Source of the DNA: Robiginitalea biformata HTCC2501
GTDB lineage: Bacteria; Bacteroidota; Bacteroidia; Flavobacteriales; Flavobacteriaceae
Assembly: GCF_000024125.1 (NCBI RefSeq)
Contig: NC_013222.1
Coordinates: 1 to 64,000, forward strand
Direction of reading: 5' to 3'
DNA: 64,000 nt
Shown: piece by piece, positions 44,352 through 53,847 of the stretch
Position numbering within the stretch: position 1 is the first letter of the stretch
Layout: each line of letters starts with the position of its first letter
The notes under the pieces: generated by a model
What the model saw: the letters and a program-made list of their open reading frames with translations, nothing else
Databases searched by the model: none
What the model was told of the DNA's origin: nothing
Position numbers and translations under genes: made by a program

Positions 44352-45376
44352 TAATAATTCGCCGCCGGGCAATAGCAGTCAAAGCGGTCTTCGCGCTCCG
44401 GGCCGAAGTCGTAGCCGAGGGTGATCTGGTGGAAACCGCCGCTGTCCAGGCGGATATCGCCGGACTGGTAGGAGTAGTTATACGAAAACATGAAGCGGTT
44501 GACGTTTACCCCGATTATGGGCGTAAACAACTGCAACCGCTGTTCGCCGAACTGACCGTCCTGAACGTATTGGGCCCCGTCAAAGCTTCGGCGGTAGGAA
44601 AGACCGCCCCAGAGCGTGCCGAAGCCTACGTCCTTGTATGCCTTGGCATTGATGTCGATGGCCTTCTCGTTGGTAAATTCGGTGATCTGCAGCATCGTGG
44701 AAGGTTCGAACCGCCATTCTCCCCGTCCGAAAATGTAGCCGACGGAGAACAGGTAACGCCTCAGGTTATCGATTACCGGCACGTTGTCCGGGTCGGCCCG
44801 GCCAATGCGGTAGAGTTCCCGTTCCGTTTCGAGCAAATTCAGGATGGAAACGTGGGCGTAGAACTCCTGGTAGGAATAGGACATCCCGAGGTCCAGATTG
44901 AAATAGGTGGCGCTGATCTTGGAACCGGTTACCGCCGGGTCCGGTACTACGGACCGGAATTCGGTCTCGTCCAGGCTGCTTTGCAGGATGGTCGGACTGA
45001 TGCCGAAAGACAGTTGGTTCAGGATACGGACATCGCCGCCAAAGGGCAGGTGGTGCGCATAGGTCAGCTTCAGCCCGGTTTGGGAGTGATACCCGTTGGC
45101 GTCGTTAAACAGGATGGCCCCCAGGCCGCTCCGGCTGTCCCGGATCCGATAGTGGGCATTGAGCGTTTGCATATTCGGCGCCTCGTCCACGCTGAACCAC
45201 TGCTGCCTGGCGGTCAGGCGGATTTTACCCCCCTGGCCAATCCCCGCCATGGATGGGTGTACCAGGTAGTAGTTATCGGAGAGGTAATCAAAATACACCG
45301 GGATGCCTTCCTGGGCCGAAAGCGGGCTGGCCGCAGCAGCCAGGCAGGCGATTGTACATAGCAGGAGGTTTCTCAT
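44351..45376 (-). CDS. PorP/SprF family protein ending in a CxCP motif
   Basis: A 341-residue outer-membrane barrel with a signal peptide (MRNLLLCTIACLAAAASPLSAQ). The PorP pattern LSDNYYLVHPSMAGIGQGGK is followed by barrel strands. It ends DCYCPAANY. A Cys-rich C-terminus of this kind appears to mark the stand-alone PorP type rather than the cargo-linked SprF type, so this may be the core T9SS PorP; that is inferred. It has no adjacent cargo gene. The start at 45376 is set by the signal peptide; the open frame running on to 46285 is antisense to the Nfu gene. Confidence 0.85.
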   Translation of the reverse strand: MRNLLLCTIACLAAAASPLSAQEGIPVYFDYLSDNYYLVHPSMAGIGQGGKIRLTARQQWFSVDEAPNMQTLNAHYRIRDSRSGLGAILFNDANGYHSQTGLKLTYAHHLPFGGDVRILNQLSFGISPTILQSSLDETEFRSVVPDPAVTGSKISATYFNLDLGMSYSYQEFYAHVSILNLLETERELYRIGRADPDNVPVIDNLRRYLFSVGYIFGRGEWRFEPSTMLQITEFTNEKAIDINAKAYKDVGFGTLWGGLSYRRSFDGAQYVQDGQFGEQRLQLFTPIIGVNVNRFMFSYNYSYQSGDIRLDSGGFHQITLGYDFGPEREDRFDCYCPAANY

Positions 45377-45473
45377 CAAATGGGACTGGGGCCGTGGTTT
45401 AAATGCCTTTAAATATACTGTATAACGGTATAAACCCCCTATTATTATGTAAGGGAGTCCGGCCGAAATACCG

Positions 45474-45481
45474 TAATTTTG
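45474..45481 (+). promoter_or_regulatory. -7 box upstream of the Nfu gene
   Basis: TAATTTTG at 45474-45481 is a perfect TAnnTTTG match, 15 bases before the ATG at 45497. No TTG sits at the ideal distance upstream. It overlaps the alternative TTG start at 45479 and so favours the ATG. Confidence 0.5.
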
Positions 45482-45496
45482 CAGAAATTCAACACG

Positions 45497-46399
45497 ATGG
45501 AAGAATATATCATCACCCTGAAGGAGACCAACAATCCGGCCATCCTCAAATTCGAGGCCAACCAGCCGCTGGTAACCAAGGGAAGCTATGAATACAAAAA
45601 TATCGACGAGGCCAAGGATTCGCCCCTGGCCCAGCAATTGTTCTACCTGCCGTTTATCAAGACGGTCTATATCTCCGGGAATTTCGTCGCCATGGAGCGT
45701 TTTGACATCGTTACCTGGGACGATGTGAAGCAAGAGGTGGCCCAGCAACTCGTGGAGTACCTCAATGCGGGCGAACCCGTGGTTGACGAACCCGAACAGG
45801 CTGGAAGGGTGGCAGTAACCGTATATGCCGAAGTCACGCCCAACCCGGCAGTGATGAAGTACGTCGCCAACAAACAACTCGTCCCGGACGTATTTGAATT
45901 CAAGGATATCGACCAGGCGCGGCATTCCCCCCTGGCGCAAAAACTCTTCGGATTCCCGTTTGTCAAGGAGGTCTTCATGGACCACAACTATATCTCGGTA
46001 ACCAAATACGAGGTGGCCGAATGGGAGGATGTCAGCATGGAGCTCCGGGAATTTATCCGGGAGTACCTGGCCGCCGGAGGAGAAGTCCTGGAACCTGGGG
46101 CAAGCGCTGAAAAATCGCAAATTGCCGGCGTGCCGGAAGGGAATTTGGAACAAATGGACCCGATATCCCAGGAAATTGCCGGCATCCTGGAGGAATACGT
46201 CAAGCCAGCCGTTGCCAGCGACGGGGGAAACATCGTCTTCCAGTCGTACGAGGCGGAAAGCAAAACGGTACACGTCATCCTGCAAGGGGCCTGCAGCGGC
46301 TGCCCGTCTTCGACCTTTACCCTGAAAAACGGCATACAGACCATGTTGCAGAACATGATGGGCGACCGGGTCAACGAAGTCGTTGCGATCAATGGTTAG
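45497..46399 (+). CDS. Nfu-type Fe-S scaffold with duplicated N-domain
   Basis: A 300-residue iron-sulfur cluster carrier or scaffold. It has two tandem Nfu_N domains (about 1-90 and 100-195). They are similar to each other in the stretches NPAILKFEANQPLV / NPAVMKYVANKQLV and SPLAQQLFYLPFIKTVYISGNFV / SPLAQKLFGFPFVKEVFMDHNYI. A C-terminal NifU domain (about 215-300) follows, with the cluster-binding CxxC in GACSGCPSS. Most Nfu proteins have one N-domain. The ATG at 45497 is chosen over TTG 45479 because a -7 box overlaps the latter. Confidence 0.9.
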   Translation: MEEYIITLKETNNPAILKFEANQPLVTKGSYEYKNIDEAKDSPLAQQLFYLPFIKTVYISGNFVAMERFDIVTWDDVKQEVAQQLVEYLNAGEPVVDEPEQAGRVAVTVYAEVTPNPAVMKYVANKQLVPDVFEFKDIDQARHSPLAQKLFGFPFVKEVFMDHNYISVTKYEVAEWEDVSMELREFIREYLAAGGEVLEPGASAEKSQIAGVPEGNLEQMDPISQEIAGILEEYVKPAVASDGGNIVFQSYEAESKTVHVILQGACSGCPSSTFTLKNGIQTMLQNMMGDRVNEVVAING

Positions 46400-46465
46400 G
46401 GCATTTGGGCTTTGTCAGTACGGCCATTAATTCGTACTTTAAGGGAGAACCTTAAATTGGAAATT

Positions 46466-46666
46466 ATGGCAGTTTTAAAAGTTATAGAAGTATTGGCAAA
46501 TTCCGACAAGAGCTGGGAAGACGCCGCCGAAAAAGCCCTGGCCCAGGCATCCAAATCCGTGGACCATATCCGCTCGATTTATATCAACGAGCAAAGTTGC
46601 ACGGTGAAAGACGGCAAGATCGCCAGCTACCGGGTCAACACGAAAATTACCTTCGAGGTAAAGTAA
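46466..46666 (+). CDS. Dodecin family flavin-binding protein
   Basis: A 66-residue protein of dodecin length and pattern (VIEVLANSDKSWEDAAEKALAQASKSVDHIRSIYINEQS, ending YRVNTKITFEVK). Dodecins form hollow dodecamers that bind FMN or riboflavin and buffer free flavin. The ATG at 46466 is chosen by family length over the longer frame from 46412. It is 66 bases after the Nfu gene and is followed by a strong terminator, so the two may share a transcript. Confidence 0.9.
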   Translation: MAVLKVIEVLANSDKSWEDAAEKALAQASKSVDHIRSIYINEQSCTVKDGKIASYRVNTKITFEVK

Positions 46667-46685
46667 AACACCGGATTCCCGGATA

Positions 46686-46718
46686 AAAAGGCGCCCCCGG
46701 ACCCGGGGGCGCCTTTTT
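46686..46718 (+). terminator. Terminator after dodecin
   Basis: A-rich bases lead into the stem GGCGCCCCC / GGGGGCGCC with a short GGACCC-type loop, closed by TTTTT (about 46713-46718). It lies about 20 bases after the dodecin stop. Confidence 0.85.
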
Positions 46719-46812
46719 GGTTCCCGTCCCACGCCGGAACCCTAGGGGTCTGCGGAACCCCGGGAAAAACCCGGAAAACACGGAAGGCCCCCTGCAAATA
46801 AAAGTCCCAGCC

Positions 46813-48858
46813 ATGGAAAAGACCCCAAACGACCTGATTCACGAAACGAGCCCGTACCTGCAGCAACACGCCTACAACCCGGTTCATTGGGTGCCGTGGA
46901 CGGAAGCCAACCTCCAACGGGCGGCCGAGGAAAACAAACCGCTGCTGATCAGTATCGGCTACGCGGCCTGCCACTGGTGCCACGTTATGGAGCACGAGTG
47001 TTTCGAGGACCCCGAGGTGGCCGAGGTAATGAATACGCTCTTTATCCCGATCAAGGTAGACCGGGAAGAACGGCCCGACGTGGACCAGGTGTACATGGAT
47101 GCCCTGCAACTGATGACCGGGTCGGGGGGCTGGCCGCTGAATGTGGCCGCCTTACCGGACGGGAAACCTTTCTGGGGCGCCACCTACCTCCCCAGGGACC
47201 GCTGGCTGCAGGCACTGGTTCAGCTGGGCCGGCTCTACCGGGAAGACCCCGACCGCATCAGGGAATACGCCGACGACCTCACCTCGGCCGTCGCCCGCAT
47301 CAACCTGCCCGAATCCGACCCAAATGCCGCCCTGCCCGGACACGGGGAAATCTCCGGCTGGATCGACTCCATGAAGCCGCGGTTTGACGGGGAATACGGG
47401 GGGATGCAGGGCGCCCCGAAATTCATGATGCCCGCTGCCCTGAACCTGTTCCTGCACCAGGAATCCCTCCACCCGGACCCAACCCTGGAGATGCATGTCA
47501 ACCAAACGCTGACTGCCATGGCCTTTGGCGGTCTTTTCGACCAGGTTGGCGGCGGGTTTTCCCGGTATTCCGTGGATGCCCGCTGGCACGTCCCGCATTT
47601 CGAAAAAATGGCCTACGACAATGCCCAGCTCCTGAGCCTCTACGCCCGCGCCTTTGCCCGTTACGGGGATCCGCTCTACCGGGAGGTCGTATCGCGGACC
47701 ACGGAATTCCTCCTCCGTGACCTGGCGCATCCCGACGGCTGCTTCTATTCCTCCCTGGATGCAGACAGCAGGAACCGGGACGGCAACCTGGAAGAAGGCG
47801 CCTATTACACCTGGCGCGAACCGGAGCTCCGCGAGGCCCTGGGCGGGGACTATGAATTATTTGCCGCAGCCTACAGCATCGATACATTCGGTTATTGGGA
47901 AGATGGGAAATACGTCCTGATCCGACGGGAAGCAGACGCCGACCTGGCCGGCCGGCTCGGGCTTCCCGAACCGGAATTGCGGGAACGGCTGCAATCGTGC
48001 AGGGACCGGTTGTTGCGCCTTCGGGACAAACGGGATGCGCCCCGGCTGGACGACAAAGTCCTCACCTCCTGGAACGGTTTGTTGCTCTCCGGCCTGGCGG
48101 ATGCCTGGCGGTATTGCGGCCTGGAAAAGGCCCGGGATGCGGCCGGCAAACTGGCCAATTACCTGGACGGGGAGGTAACCCGGAAGGACGGCAGCGTCCC
48201 CCACAGCACGAAGGGCGGATCCGGGGGCGGCCACGGGTTCCTGGAGGACTACGCCTGCCTGGCAGCCGGGTATATCTCCTGGGCTGAGGCCACAGGCGAA
48301 AACACCTGGATGGACCGGGCACGGAACCTGTGCACTTATGCCCTGCAATATTTTGGCCTGCCCGGGGAACCCCTGTTGTACTTTAATTCCTCTTTGGATC
48401 CGGCCCTTATTCGGCGCAGCCTGGAAACGGCAGATAATGTCATCCCGGCATCGAACTCCATTATGGCGAAAAACCTGTTTGTCCTGGGATCCTATTTCGG
48501 GGATGCCCAATGGATCACCCGGTCGCGGGAAATGCTTACCGCCATGGTCCCTTCTATAGGCAAATACCCCGGACAGTACACCAACTGGATGCAATTGGCC
48601 CTGTGGATGTCCGTCCCGTTTTACGAAGTGGCCGTGTGCGGGCCCGATGCCATGGAGCAGTCGGCCACCCTGCGCAGAAACTACCTGCCTCAATGCCTGT
48701 TGGCCCTCTCCGGGGAAGCTTCCGACCTGCCGCTGTTCCGGGGCCGCTTCAACCCGCCGAAAACCCGGATCTTTATTTGCCGGGAAGGCAGCTGCAAGCA
48801 ACCGCTGGAAGACAGCGGAAAGGCCCTGGAACTACTCCGCACTTACGCGTCCGATTAA
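46813..48858 (+). CDS. DUF255 thioredoxin-domain protein (YyaL/spermatogenesis-20 type)
   Basis: A 681-residue protein. The N-terminal thioredoxin-like DUF255 domain (about 4-165) has the start [19 protein letters not shown] and the CxxC pair Cys53/Cys56 in [10 protein letters not shown]. An (alpha/alpha)6-barrel of glycosidase type follows (about 190-560), with [25 protein letters not shown] and the KVLTSWNGL motif. Its role is unknown: a redox function is suggested by the CxxC, and the barrel may bind sugar. The ATG at 46813 matches the usual N-terminus; the upstream frame is unsupported. Confidence 0.9.
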   Translation: MEKTPNDLIHETSPYLQQHAYNPVHWVPWTEANLQRAAEENKPLLISIGYAACHWCHVMEHECFEDPEVAEVMNTLFIPIKVDREERPDVDQVYMDALQLMTGSGGWPLNVAALPDGKPFWGATYLPRDRWLQALVQLGRLYREDPDRIREYADDLTSAVARINLPESDPNAALPGHGEISGWIDSMKPRFDGEYGGMQGAPKFMMPAALNLFLHQESLHPDPTLEMHVNQTLTAMAFGGLFDQVGGGFSRYSVDARWHVPHFEKMAYDNAQLLSLYARAFARYGDPLYREVVSRTTEFLLRDLAHPDGCFYSSLDADSRNRDGNLEEGAYYTWREPELREALGGDYELFAAAYSIDTFGYWEDGKYVLIRREADADLAGRLGLPEPELRERLQSCRDRLLRLRDKRDAPRLDDKVLTSWNGLLLSGLADAWRYCGLEKARDAAGKLANYLDGEVTRKDGSVPHSTKGGSGGGHGFLEDYACLAAGYISWAEATGENTWMDRARNLCTYALQYFGLPGEPLLYFNSSLDPALIRRSLETADNVIPASNSIMAKNLFVLGSYFGDAQWITRSREMLTAMVPSIGKYPGQYTNWMQLALWMSVPFYEVAVCGPDAMEQSATLRRNYLPQCLLALSGEASDLPLFRGRFNPPKTRIFICREGSCKQPLEDSGKALELLRTYASD

Positions 48859-48955
48859 CAGAAATTTAAGGCTTTAAAGTTGCCTGAAGCCTTCAAATTC
48901 CGTACTATTCCCCGGAAAAATCAGATCGTTTACCAACATCAACTTTTATCAAAAT

Positions 48956-49786
48956 ATGGAACAATTCGGAGATTATCAGGAACACATCGAACAGGGAGTC
49001 GAATGGTTCTGGAATTTCTTGCCCAGCCTGGTAACGGCCATCCTTACGCTGGTCGTCGGGTTATGGGTTATCAGCTTTATCAATAAAATCGTCCGTCGCT
49101 TTTTTGATAAAAAGGACTACGACGAGGCCCTGGAGTCCTTCCTGCAGAGCTTTATCAAAATCGCCCTGAAGCTGTTGCTCTTTGTGCTGGTCATCACCCA
49201 GCTCGGGGTGAAGTCGTCTTCGCTGGTAGCCATTGTGGGTGCGGCCGGACTGGCCATTGGCCTGGCCCTGCAGGGGTCCCTGTCGAATTTTGCCGGGGGC
49301 GTTTTGATCCTGCTGTTTAAACCGTTCCGGGTGGGGGACTGGATTTCCGCCCAGGGGTTGGACGGCACCGTTAAGGAGATCAATATTTTCACTACCAAGC
49401 TGAATACCTTCGGCAACCAACTGGCCATTATCCCCAACGGGAAGCTCTCCAACGACAACATCGTCAATTACAGTGCTGAGGATACGCGCAGGGATAAAAT
49501 TACCGTGGGCATCGGATACGGCTCCAACATCAAACAGGCCAAAGACCTGTTGCTGGAAATTTGCGGGGAAGACGAACGGATCCTCAAGGACCCCGAGCCG
49601 CAGGTTTTCGTCGGGGAACTCGCCGACAGCTCCGTAAACCTCAGCCTGCGATTCTGGGCGAAAAACGAAGACTTCTGGGCAGCGCATTTCCACGTGATGG
49701 AAACGCTCAAACTCCGGTTCGACGAGGCCGGTATCGAGATCCCGTTCCCGCAACGGGATATCCATATGATATCCGAGGGCGAATAA
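48956..49786 (+). CDS. Small-conductance mechanosensitive channel, MscS family
   Basis: A 276-residue membrane channel of usual MscS length that releases solutes on hypo-osmotic shock. Three membrane helices lie at about 17-110. The pore helix reads GAAGLAIGLALQGSLSNFAGGVLIL, with the Gly/Ala packing pattern of MscS TM3. The soluble beta and C-terminal domains follow (FRVGDWI, then IIPNGKLSNDNIVNYS). Gene context gives no special partner. Confidence 0.93.
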   Translation: MEQFGDYQEHIEQGVEWFWNFLPSLVTAILTLVVGLWVISFINKIVRRFFDKKDYDEALESFLQSFIKIALKLLLFVLVITQLGVKSSSLVAIVGAAGLAIGLALQGSLSNFAGGVLILLFKPFRVGDWISAQGLDGTVKEINIFTTKLNTFGNQLAIIPNGKLSNDNIVNYSAEDTRRDKITVGIGYGSNIKQAKDLLLEICGEDERILKDPEPQVFVGELADSSVNLSLRFWAKNEDFWAAHFHVMETLKLRFDEAGIEIPFPQRDIHMISEGE

Positions 49787-49859
49787 GGCGGACAGCAGGC
49801 GGCCCGGACTTGCATAAGTCGCTATTTTTTAGTACTTTGTATAGTTAAAGAAGCATACT

Positions 49860-50567
49860 ATGAAAACGATTATAACAACAGCTGCCTGCCTGCTGACACT
49901 GATGGCCACGGCCCAGTTCAACGGCAACAAACTCACCCAGTACCACGGCCAGTTCGAGGTGGTCCTTTACGATTTCCCTCCGAACGGTTCCCAGTTCCTG
50001 GATGAGATTTACAAAAAAGGGACCATCACCATTGAGAACCCGGACAATACGCTGAAAGAGGAGCGTTTGATGCGCTTCAATGCGTTTACGGGCCAAATGG
50101 TGTATCTGGGGCAGAACGGGGAGGAACAAAGCCTGCTTAAGCGGGAAAACATCACCGTGGAACTCGACGGGCTCACCTTTGAGGTCCACCCATACCGGGA
50201 AGGGGGAGATATCGACCGGGGGTATTTCATCCCGATGAATCCCGGGCAACAAGTGGTCCTCTACCGGCGTCCTATCAAGCATTACCGGAAGCCGGAAGTT
50301 GCCGAACACGGTTACGAGGATACCCGGATGCCTGCCTATTTCGATGCCTCGGAATATTTTATACGGGCGGGCGATGCGCCCATGGAGCCGGTTTCCCTGC
50401 GTAAAAACAGCCTGCTGGCCGCCCTGGGTGACCACAAGGACAAACTCAGGGATTTTGTCTCGGAAAACAACCTGAACGTTCGTAAACCCGAAGATGCCCT
50501 GCACCTGGTTGTCTACTACAACACGCTGCTTGCGTCTTCTCCGGAATCTACTTTCGCGTCGCGATAA
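49860..50567 (+). CDS. Secreted protein of unknown function
   Basis: A 235-residue exported protein with a clear signal peptide (MKTIITTAACLLTLMATAQ). The mature part is a mixed alpha/beta protein with no recognised catalytic motif: GTITIENPDNTLKEERLMRFN, then an acidic C-terminal segment ending in SSPESTFASR. It converges with tsaB and overlaps it by 20 bases. A TACTTTG near 49843 is a weak -7 candidate. Confidence 0.6.
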   Translation: MKTIITTAACLLTLMATAQFNGNKLTQYHGQFEVVLYDFPPNGSQFLDEIYKKGTITIENPDNTLKEERLMRFNAFTGQMVYLGQNGEEQSLLKRENITVELDGLTFEVHPYREGGDIDRGYFIPMNPGQQVVLYRRPIKHYRKPEVAEHGYEDTRMPAYFDASEYFIRAGDAPMEPVSLRKNSLLAALGDHKDKLRDFVSENNLNVRKPEDALHLVVYYNTLLASSPESTFASR

Positions 50568-51213
50568 AGTCTTTCAGGTAATAGGGTTCAAAATAGGCCA
50601 GGTCCTCGAAAGATCCGGCCTCAAAGGCTGCGTATGCCATGGGCCCCATAAACCGGGCCGAAGGCTGTATCTCCGGCTGGAACCGAAAAACCGGGTCCGA
50701 AAGTAGCTCCCGGGCTTTTTCCGCCCCGCTGCCCACAAGGGTCAGGGGTCCCTGGTCTTTATAAGCTGCAAAGGAATCGGGTGTGAGGATTTCCGCCTCG
50801 GTTTCCCGGACATATTCCAGTTCAGTATTCAGGACGGCTGAATAGACCTCCATCCTGCGGGCATCCAGCATTGGGATGCTCAACCCCTCTTTAATCCCCG
50901 CTGCAGCTGCCAGGACCTTCAGGGTGGGCAGCGCGATGAGCGGGACCTCCAAAGAAAAACACAATCCCTTGGCCGAGGCGACCCCGATACGGAGGCCCGT
51001 ATACGACCCGGGGCCCTTGCTTACCGCAATGGCATCGAGTGCATCGGCCCCAACCCCGGCCTCGGACAACACCTCCTGTATAAATACATGCAACAATTCC
51101 CCGTGGGAATATCCCGGGCTGGGATCTTCCCGCAGAGCGCGGAGTTGCGACCCTTCATACAGGGCCACGGAGCAATTTGTGGAAGCGGTCTCGAGGTTCA
51201 GTATCCAGGCCAT
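50548..51213 (-). CDS. tsaB: tRNA t6A synthesis protein TsaB
   Basis: A 221-residue ASKHA-fold protein that partners TsaD in making N6-threonylcarbamoyladenosine at tRNA position 37. Family motifs are ILNLETASTNCSVAL at the start and AIAVSKGPGSYTGLRIGVASAKGL at about 65-88. The ATG at 51213 (MAWILNLE) is chosen over 51243. A perfect -7 box TATCTTTG (minus strand, 51227-51220) ends 6 bases before it, so the transcript may start at or next to the ATG. The 3' end overlaps the convergent secreted-protein gene by 20 bases. Confidence 0.93.
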   Translation of the reverse strand: MAWILNLETASTNCSVALYEGSQLRALREDPSPGYSHGELLHVFIQEVLSEAGVGADALDAIAVSKGPGSYTGLRIGVASAKGLCFSLEVPLIALPTLKVLAAAAGIKEGLSIPMLDARRMEVYSAVLNTELEYVRETEAEILTPDSFAAYKDQGPLTLVGSGAEKARELLSDPVFRFQPEIQPSARFMGPMAYAAFEAGSFEDLAYFEPYYLKDFIATRK

Positions 51214-51219
51214 AGGTTG

Positions 51220-51260
51220 CAAAGATAGGGCCCCGGCTTTCATTTCGAAAACCGGGGCCC
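51220..51260 (-). promoter_or_regulatory. Hairpin after tolC-like gene joined to tsaB -7 box
   Basis: A strong 9-bp stem, GGGCCCCGG (51228-51236) with CCGGGGCCC (51252-51260), lies 31 bases past the stop of the minus-strand TolC gene. Read on the minus strand it is followed at once by TATCTTTGC, whose 51227-51220 part is a perfect TAnnTTTG box for tsaB. So the T-rich tail of the hairpin and the promoter of the next gene are the same bases. Confidence 0.6.
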
Positions 51261-51290
51261 TTCTTTTGTCTCCTAGTAAACCGGGTGGGT

Positions 51291-52676
51291 TTAATCCAGT
51301 GTGATCGGCAGCCCGAAATAGAATTCCAGGACCTTGAGCCGGAAGATATAGTTGTATTTGTTCTGGATCACCGAAGCCTGTGCATCGTCTACCCGGGCCT
51401 GGGCCTGCCCGTAGTCAAAGGCATTCATCAACCCCACCTCATAGCGCTCCCGGGCGTATTCCAGGGCGAGTTGGCGGGCTTCCAGGGTTTTTTGGGCAGC
51501 CTCGTAGGCTTTGGCAAAACTCTGCACGTCGAGGTAAGCGGTATTGATGTCGTTCTCCAGGGCGAGTTTGTCCTGCTCCAATTGGAGTTCGGCCCGCATC
51601 ACGTCGATCTTGGCGCGCTTCACGTTGTTCCGGGTACTCCACCCGTTAAAGATGGGTACATCCAGCCGGGCCCCGTAGGAAATCCCATCCAGGATCCATA
51701 GCTGGTCGATGAAAGTCGGTGAGAAAAAGGACCCCGGGTTGGCCGGATCCGGTAAGGTGGTATTGCTGGAATACCGGGTATTGTAGTTAAAGAAAGCATT
51801 GAGGGAAGGCAAATATGCCCCCCGTGCAATCTTCAGGTCCTGTTCGGCCAATTCCACGTTGGACCGCGAAAAGGCGATGTCGTTCCGGAAAGTCAGCGCC
51901 TTGTCAAAAATCACCTTGGGCGAATTGCCCAGGATCTCGGACGGGGGCACCTCGAATTCCTGGTCCGCAATGTCGAAATTTTCGTAATCCGTGATCTGCA
52001 GAAGCTGGGCCAGCACGATGCGGGAAAGAAGCACATTGTTCTCCGCATTGACGATCTGCTGTTCCAGGTTGGCGGCCGTTGCCTGGATCTCCAGCAGGTC
52101 GCCCCGCGGGAGAACCCCGGCATCTACCTGCTCGCGGATCCGGTTCAGGTCCTGCTCCGTCACGGCATATTGCGCCTGGAAGGCCTTGAGGGATTCCTTG
52201 TTGGAGAGCACGTTCAGGTAGGCGTTGGCTACGTTCAGGCGGATGTCGTCCACCAGGTCCTGTAACTGGTACTGGCTGGCAAGGGCATTCATTTTTGCCC
52301 GTTGCAACTGGTTGATATTCCTGAGCCCGTCAAAAAGCGTCATGCTCGCAGTGAGGTTGGCACTCGCAGTGGTGATCCCCGCAGTGGTAGGGGCGTTGGT
52401 AGACGGATCGATCGTAAAACCTACGTTCCGGCCCACCTGGGTCTGCGCGTTCACAGCAGGGAGCAGGTTCCCGATTGCGTCCGATTTATCGAGCATCGTC
52501 CGCTCAAAAGCCAGTTGGAACTGCTGGACGTCCAGGTTGTTTTCGACGGCATAGGTAACGCACTCCTCGAGCGTCCATTCCCGTTTCTGCGCCTGGATTA
52601 CCCCCGCCGAAAAGGCAAACAGCACAAAGAGTACCCGCAGGACGCGTGAAGGTCTTATTGATTTAAAGGTGTTCAT
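51291..52676 (-). CDS. TolC-family outer-membrane efflux protein
   Basis: A 461-residue outer-membrane factor with a signal peptide (cut near GVIQAQ) and two repeats of long helices, typical of TolC. Family text includes LEECVTYAVENNLDVQQFQLAFERT at the N-terminus and IDVMRAELQLEQDKLALENDINTAYLDVQSFAKAYEAAQKTLEARQLALE in the C-terminal half. It is the last gene of the minus-strand efflux cluster (51291-60835) and would form the exit duct for the MacAB-like permeases. 18 bases separate it from the adaptor gene upstream. Confidence 0.92.
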   Translation of the reverse strand: MNTFKSIRPSRVLRVLFVLFAFSAGVIQAQKREWTLEECVTYAVENNLDVQQFQLAFERTMLDKSDAIGNLLPAVNAQTQVGRNVGFTIDPSTNAPTTAGITTASANLTASMTLFDGLRNINQLQRAKMNALASQYQLQDLVDDIRLNVANAYLNVLSNKESLKAFQAQYAVTEQDLNRIREQVDAGVLPRGDLLEIQATAANLEQQIVNAENNVLLSRIVLAQLLQITDYENFDIADQEFEVPPSEILGNSPKVIFDKALTFRNDIAFSRSNVELAEQDLKIARGAYLPSLNAFFNYNTRYSSNTTLPDPANPGSFFSPTFIDQLWILDGISYGARLDVPIFNGWSTRNNVKRAKIDVMRAELQLEQDKLALENDINTAYLDVQSFAKAYEAAQKTLEARQLALEYARERYEVGLMNAFDYGQAQARVDDAQASVIQNKYNYIFRLKVLEFYFGLPITLD

Positions 52677-52694
52677 TTTTTGAATTTTGATGAA

Positions 52695-53807
52695 TTAGCT
52701 CTCGTCGGAACTCATGGGCTCCGTCTTGTTCCAGATTTTTATTTCGTCTTCCTCGGTAACCCCGGAAAGCACTTCCACGAATATCCCGTCGGAAATACCC
52801 GTTTCAATGTCCCGGCGCTCGTACTCGTTCTCGCCGGTTTTGACTTCCACGTAGGGTTTCTCCGTTTCGTTGTCGAATTGCAGCCAGGCTTCCTTAACGG
52901 CCAGGACGCTGTCCTTCTGGGAGAGAACCAGGGAGGCGTTGGCGCTATAGCCCGCACGGATAAAGTGGGCGGAATCCAGGGAGACACTCCCCTCGATGCG
53001 GAACTGAACGGCTCCTTCCTCCTCCACCCCTTTGGGGGCAATAAATTGCAGGTCGGCTTCGAATTCCTGGTCCTGGATGGCCCCGAGGGTAATCTTCAGG
53101 GGCATCCCGATCTCCAGTTTACCGACCTCCGCTTCGTCTACCTGTCCTTCAAAAATCATCTGGCCCAGATCTGCAATCGTGGCGATGGTGGTACCGTCGT
53201 TGAAGTTGTTGGACTGGATTACCTGGTCGCCCTCTTCAACGGGGATTTCCAAAATGGTCCCGGTTACCGTGGCGCGGATATTTGTGTTGGCGCTGGAAGA
53301 GCCCCCGGCCGAACCGCGGCGGATGATCTGGTAGTCTGCCCGGGCGTTTTCGACTTCCTGCTTGGCCTGTTCGTAGGTAGTCTGGATGTCGTTGAACTGC
53401 TGGTTGGAAATAACCCCCCGGTCAAACAGCGTTTTGTTCCGGTTGTACTCTATTTCAGCGTTCCCCAGGGCGATCTCGGCATTGCGAACCCGGCCCTGGG
53501 CCTGGTTGAGCGACTGCTCGTTGGGCACCACCTTGATCACCGCAATCAGGTCGCCGGCATTTACTTTGGCGCCTTCTTCGAGGTAGATCTTGTCGATAAT
53601 CCCGGAAATCTGCGGTTTGATGTCCACTTCTTCCTTCGGGATCACCTTGCCGGTAGCCACCACCCGGTTCACGATGGTCTGCTTGCTGGGCTTCTCAGTT
53701 TCGTACAACTCTGCCGGCTTGCTGTTGGTCTTCAGCACCCTGGCTATGGCGTAGAATGCGCCCAGTGCGACAACGACTAAGAGTCCGTATTTAACGTATT
53801 TATTCAT
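52695..53807 (-). CDS. MacA-like periplasmic adaptor, copy 2
   Basis: A 370-residue membrane-fusion protein with one N-terminal membrane helix (about 5-25). A lipoyl/barrel-sandwich domain follows around an alpha hairpin (about 85-170, NAEIALGNAEIEYNRNKTLFDRGVISNQQFND), then beta-barrel and membrane-proximal domains. It is clearly similar to the adaptor at 57126-58238 (shared TVATG/RVVATG-type starts, ISGIIDKIYLEEGAKVNAGDLIA). It would link the permeases to TolC across the periplasm. It sits between a permease and the TolC gene. Confidence 0.92.
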   Translation of the reverse strand: MNKYVKYGLLVVVALGAFYAIARVLKTNSKPAELYETEKPSKQTIVNRVVATGKVIPKEEVDIKPQISGIIDKIYLEEGAKVNAGDLIAVIKVVPNEQSLNQAQGRVRNAEIALGNAEIEYNRNKTLFDRGVISNQQFNDIQTTYEQAKQEVENARADYQIIRRGSAGGSSSANTNIRATVTGTILEIPVEEGDQVIQSNNFNDGTTIATIADLGQMIFEGQVDEAEVGKLEIGMPLKITLGAIQDQEFEADLQFIAPKGVEEEGAVQFRIEGSVSLDSAHFIRAGYSANASLVLSQKDSVLAVKEAWLQFDNETEKPYVEVKTGENEYERRDIETGISDGIFVEVLSGVTEEDEIKIWNKTEPMSSDES

Positions 53808-53847
53808 GGTTGATATAATTAATTAGCTATCTGTTCGTATTTGGATA

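Noticed and set aside
45377..46285. Extension of the second porP-like frame to 644 residues
   Set aside because: It is antisense to the Nfu gene. The signal peptide at 45376 gives a natural start.
48880..49086. 68-residue plus-strand frame overlapping the mscS start
   Set aside because: It is out of frame with mscS, overlaps its conserved N-terminus, and has no start signal or family.
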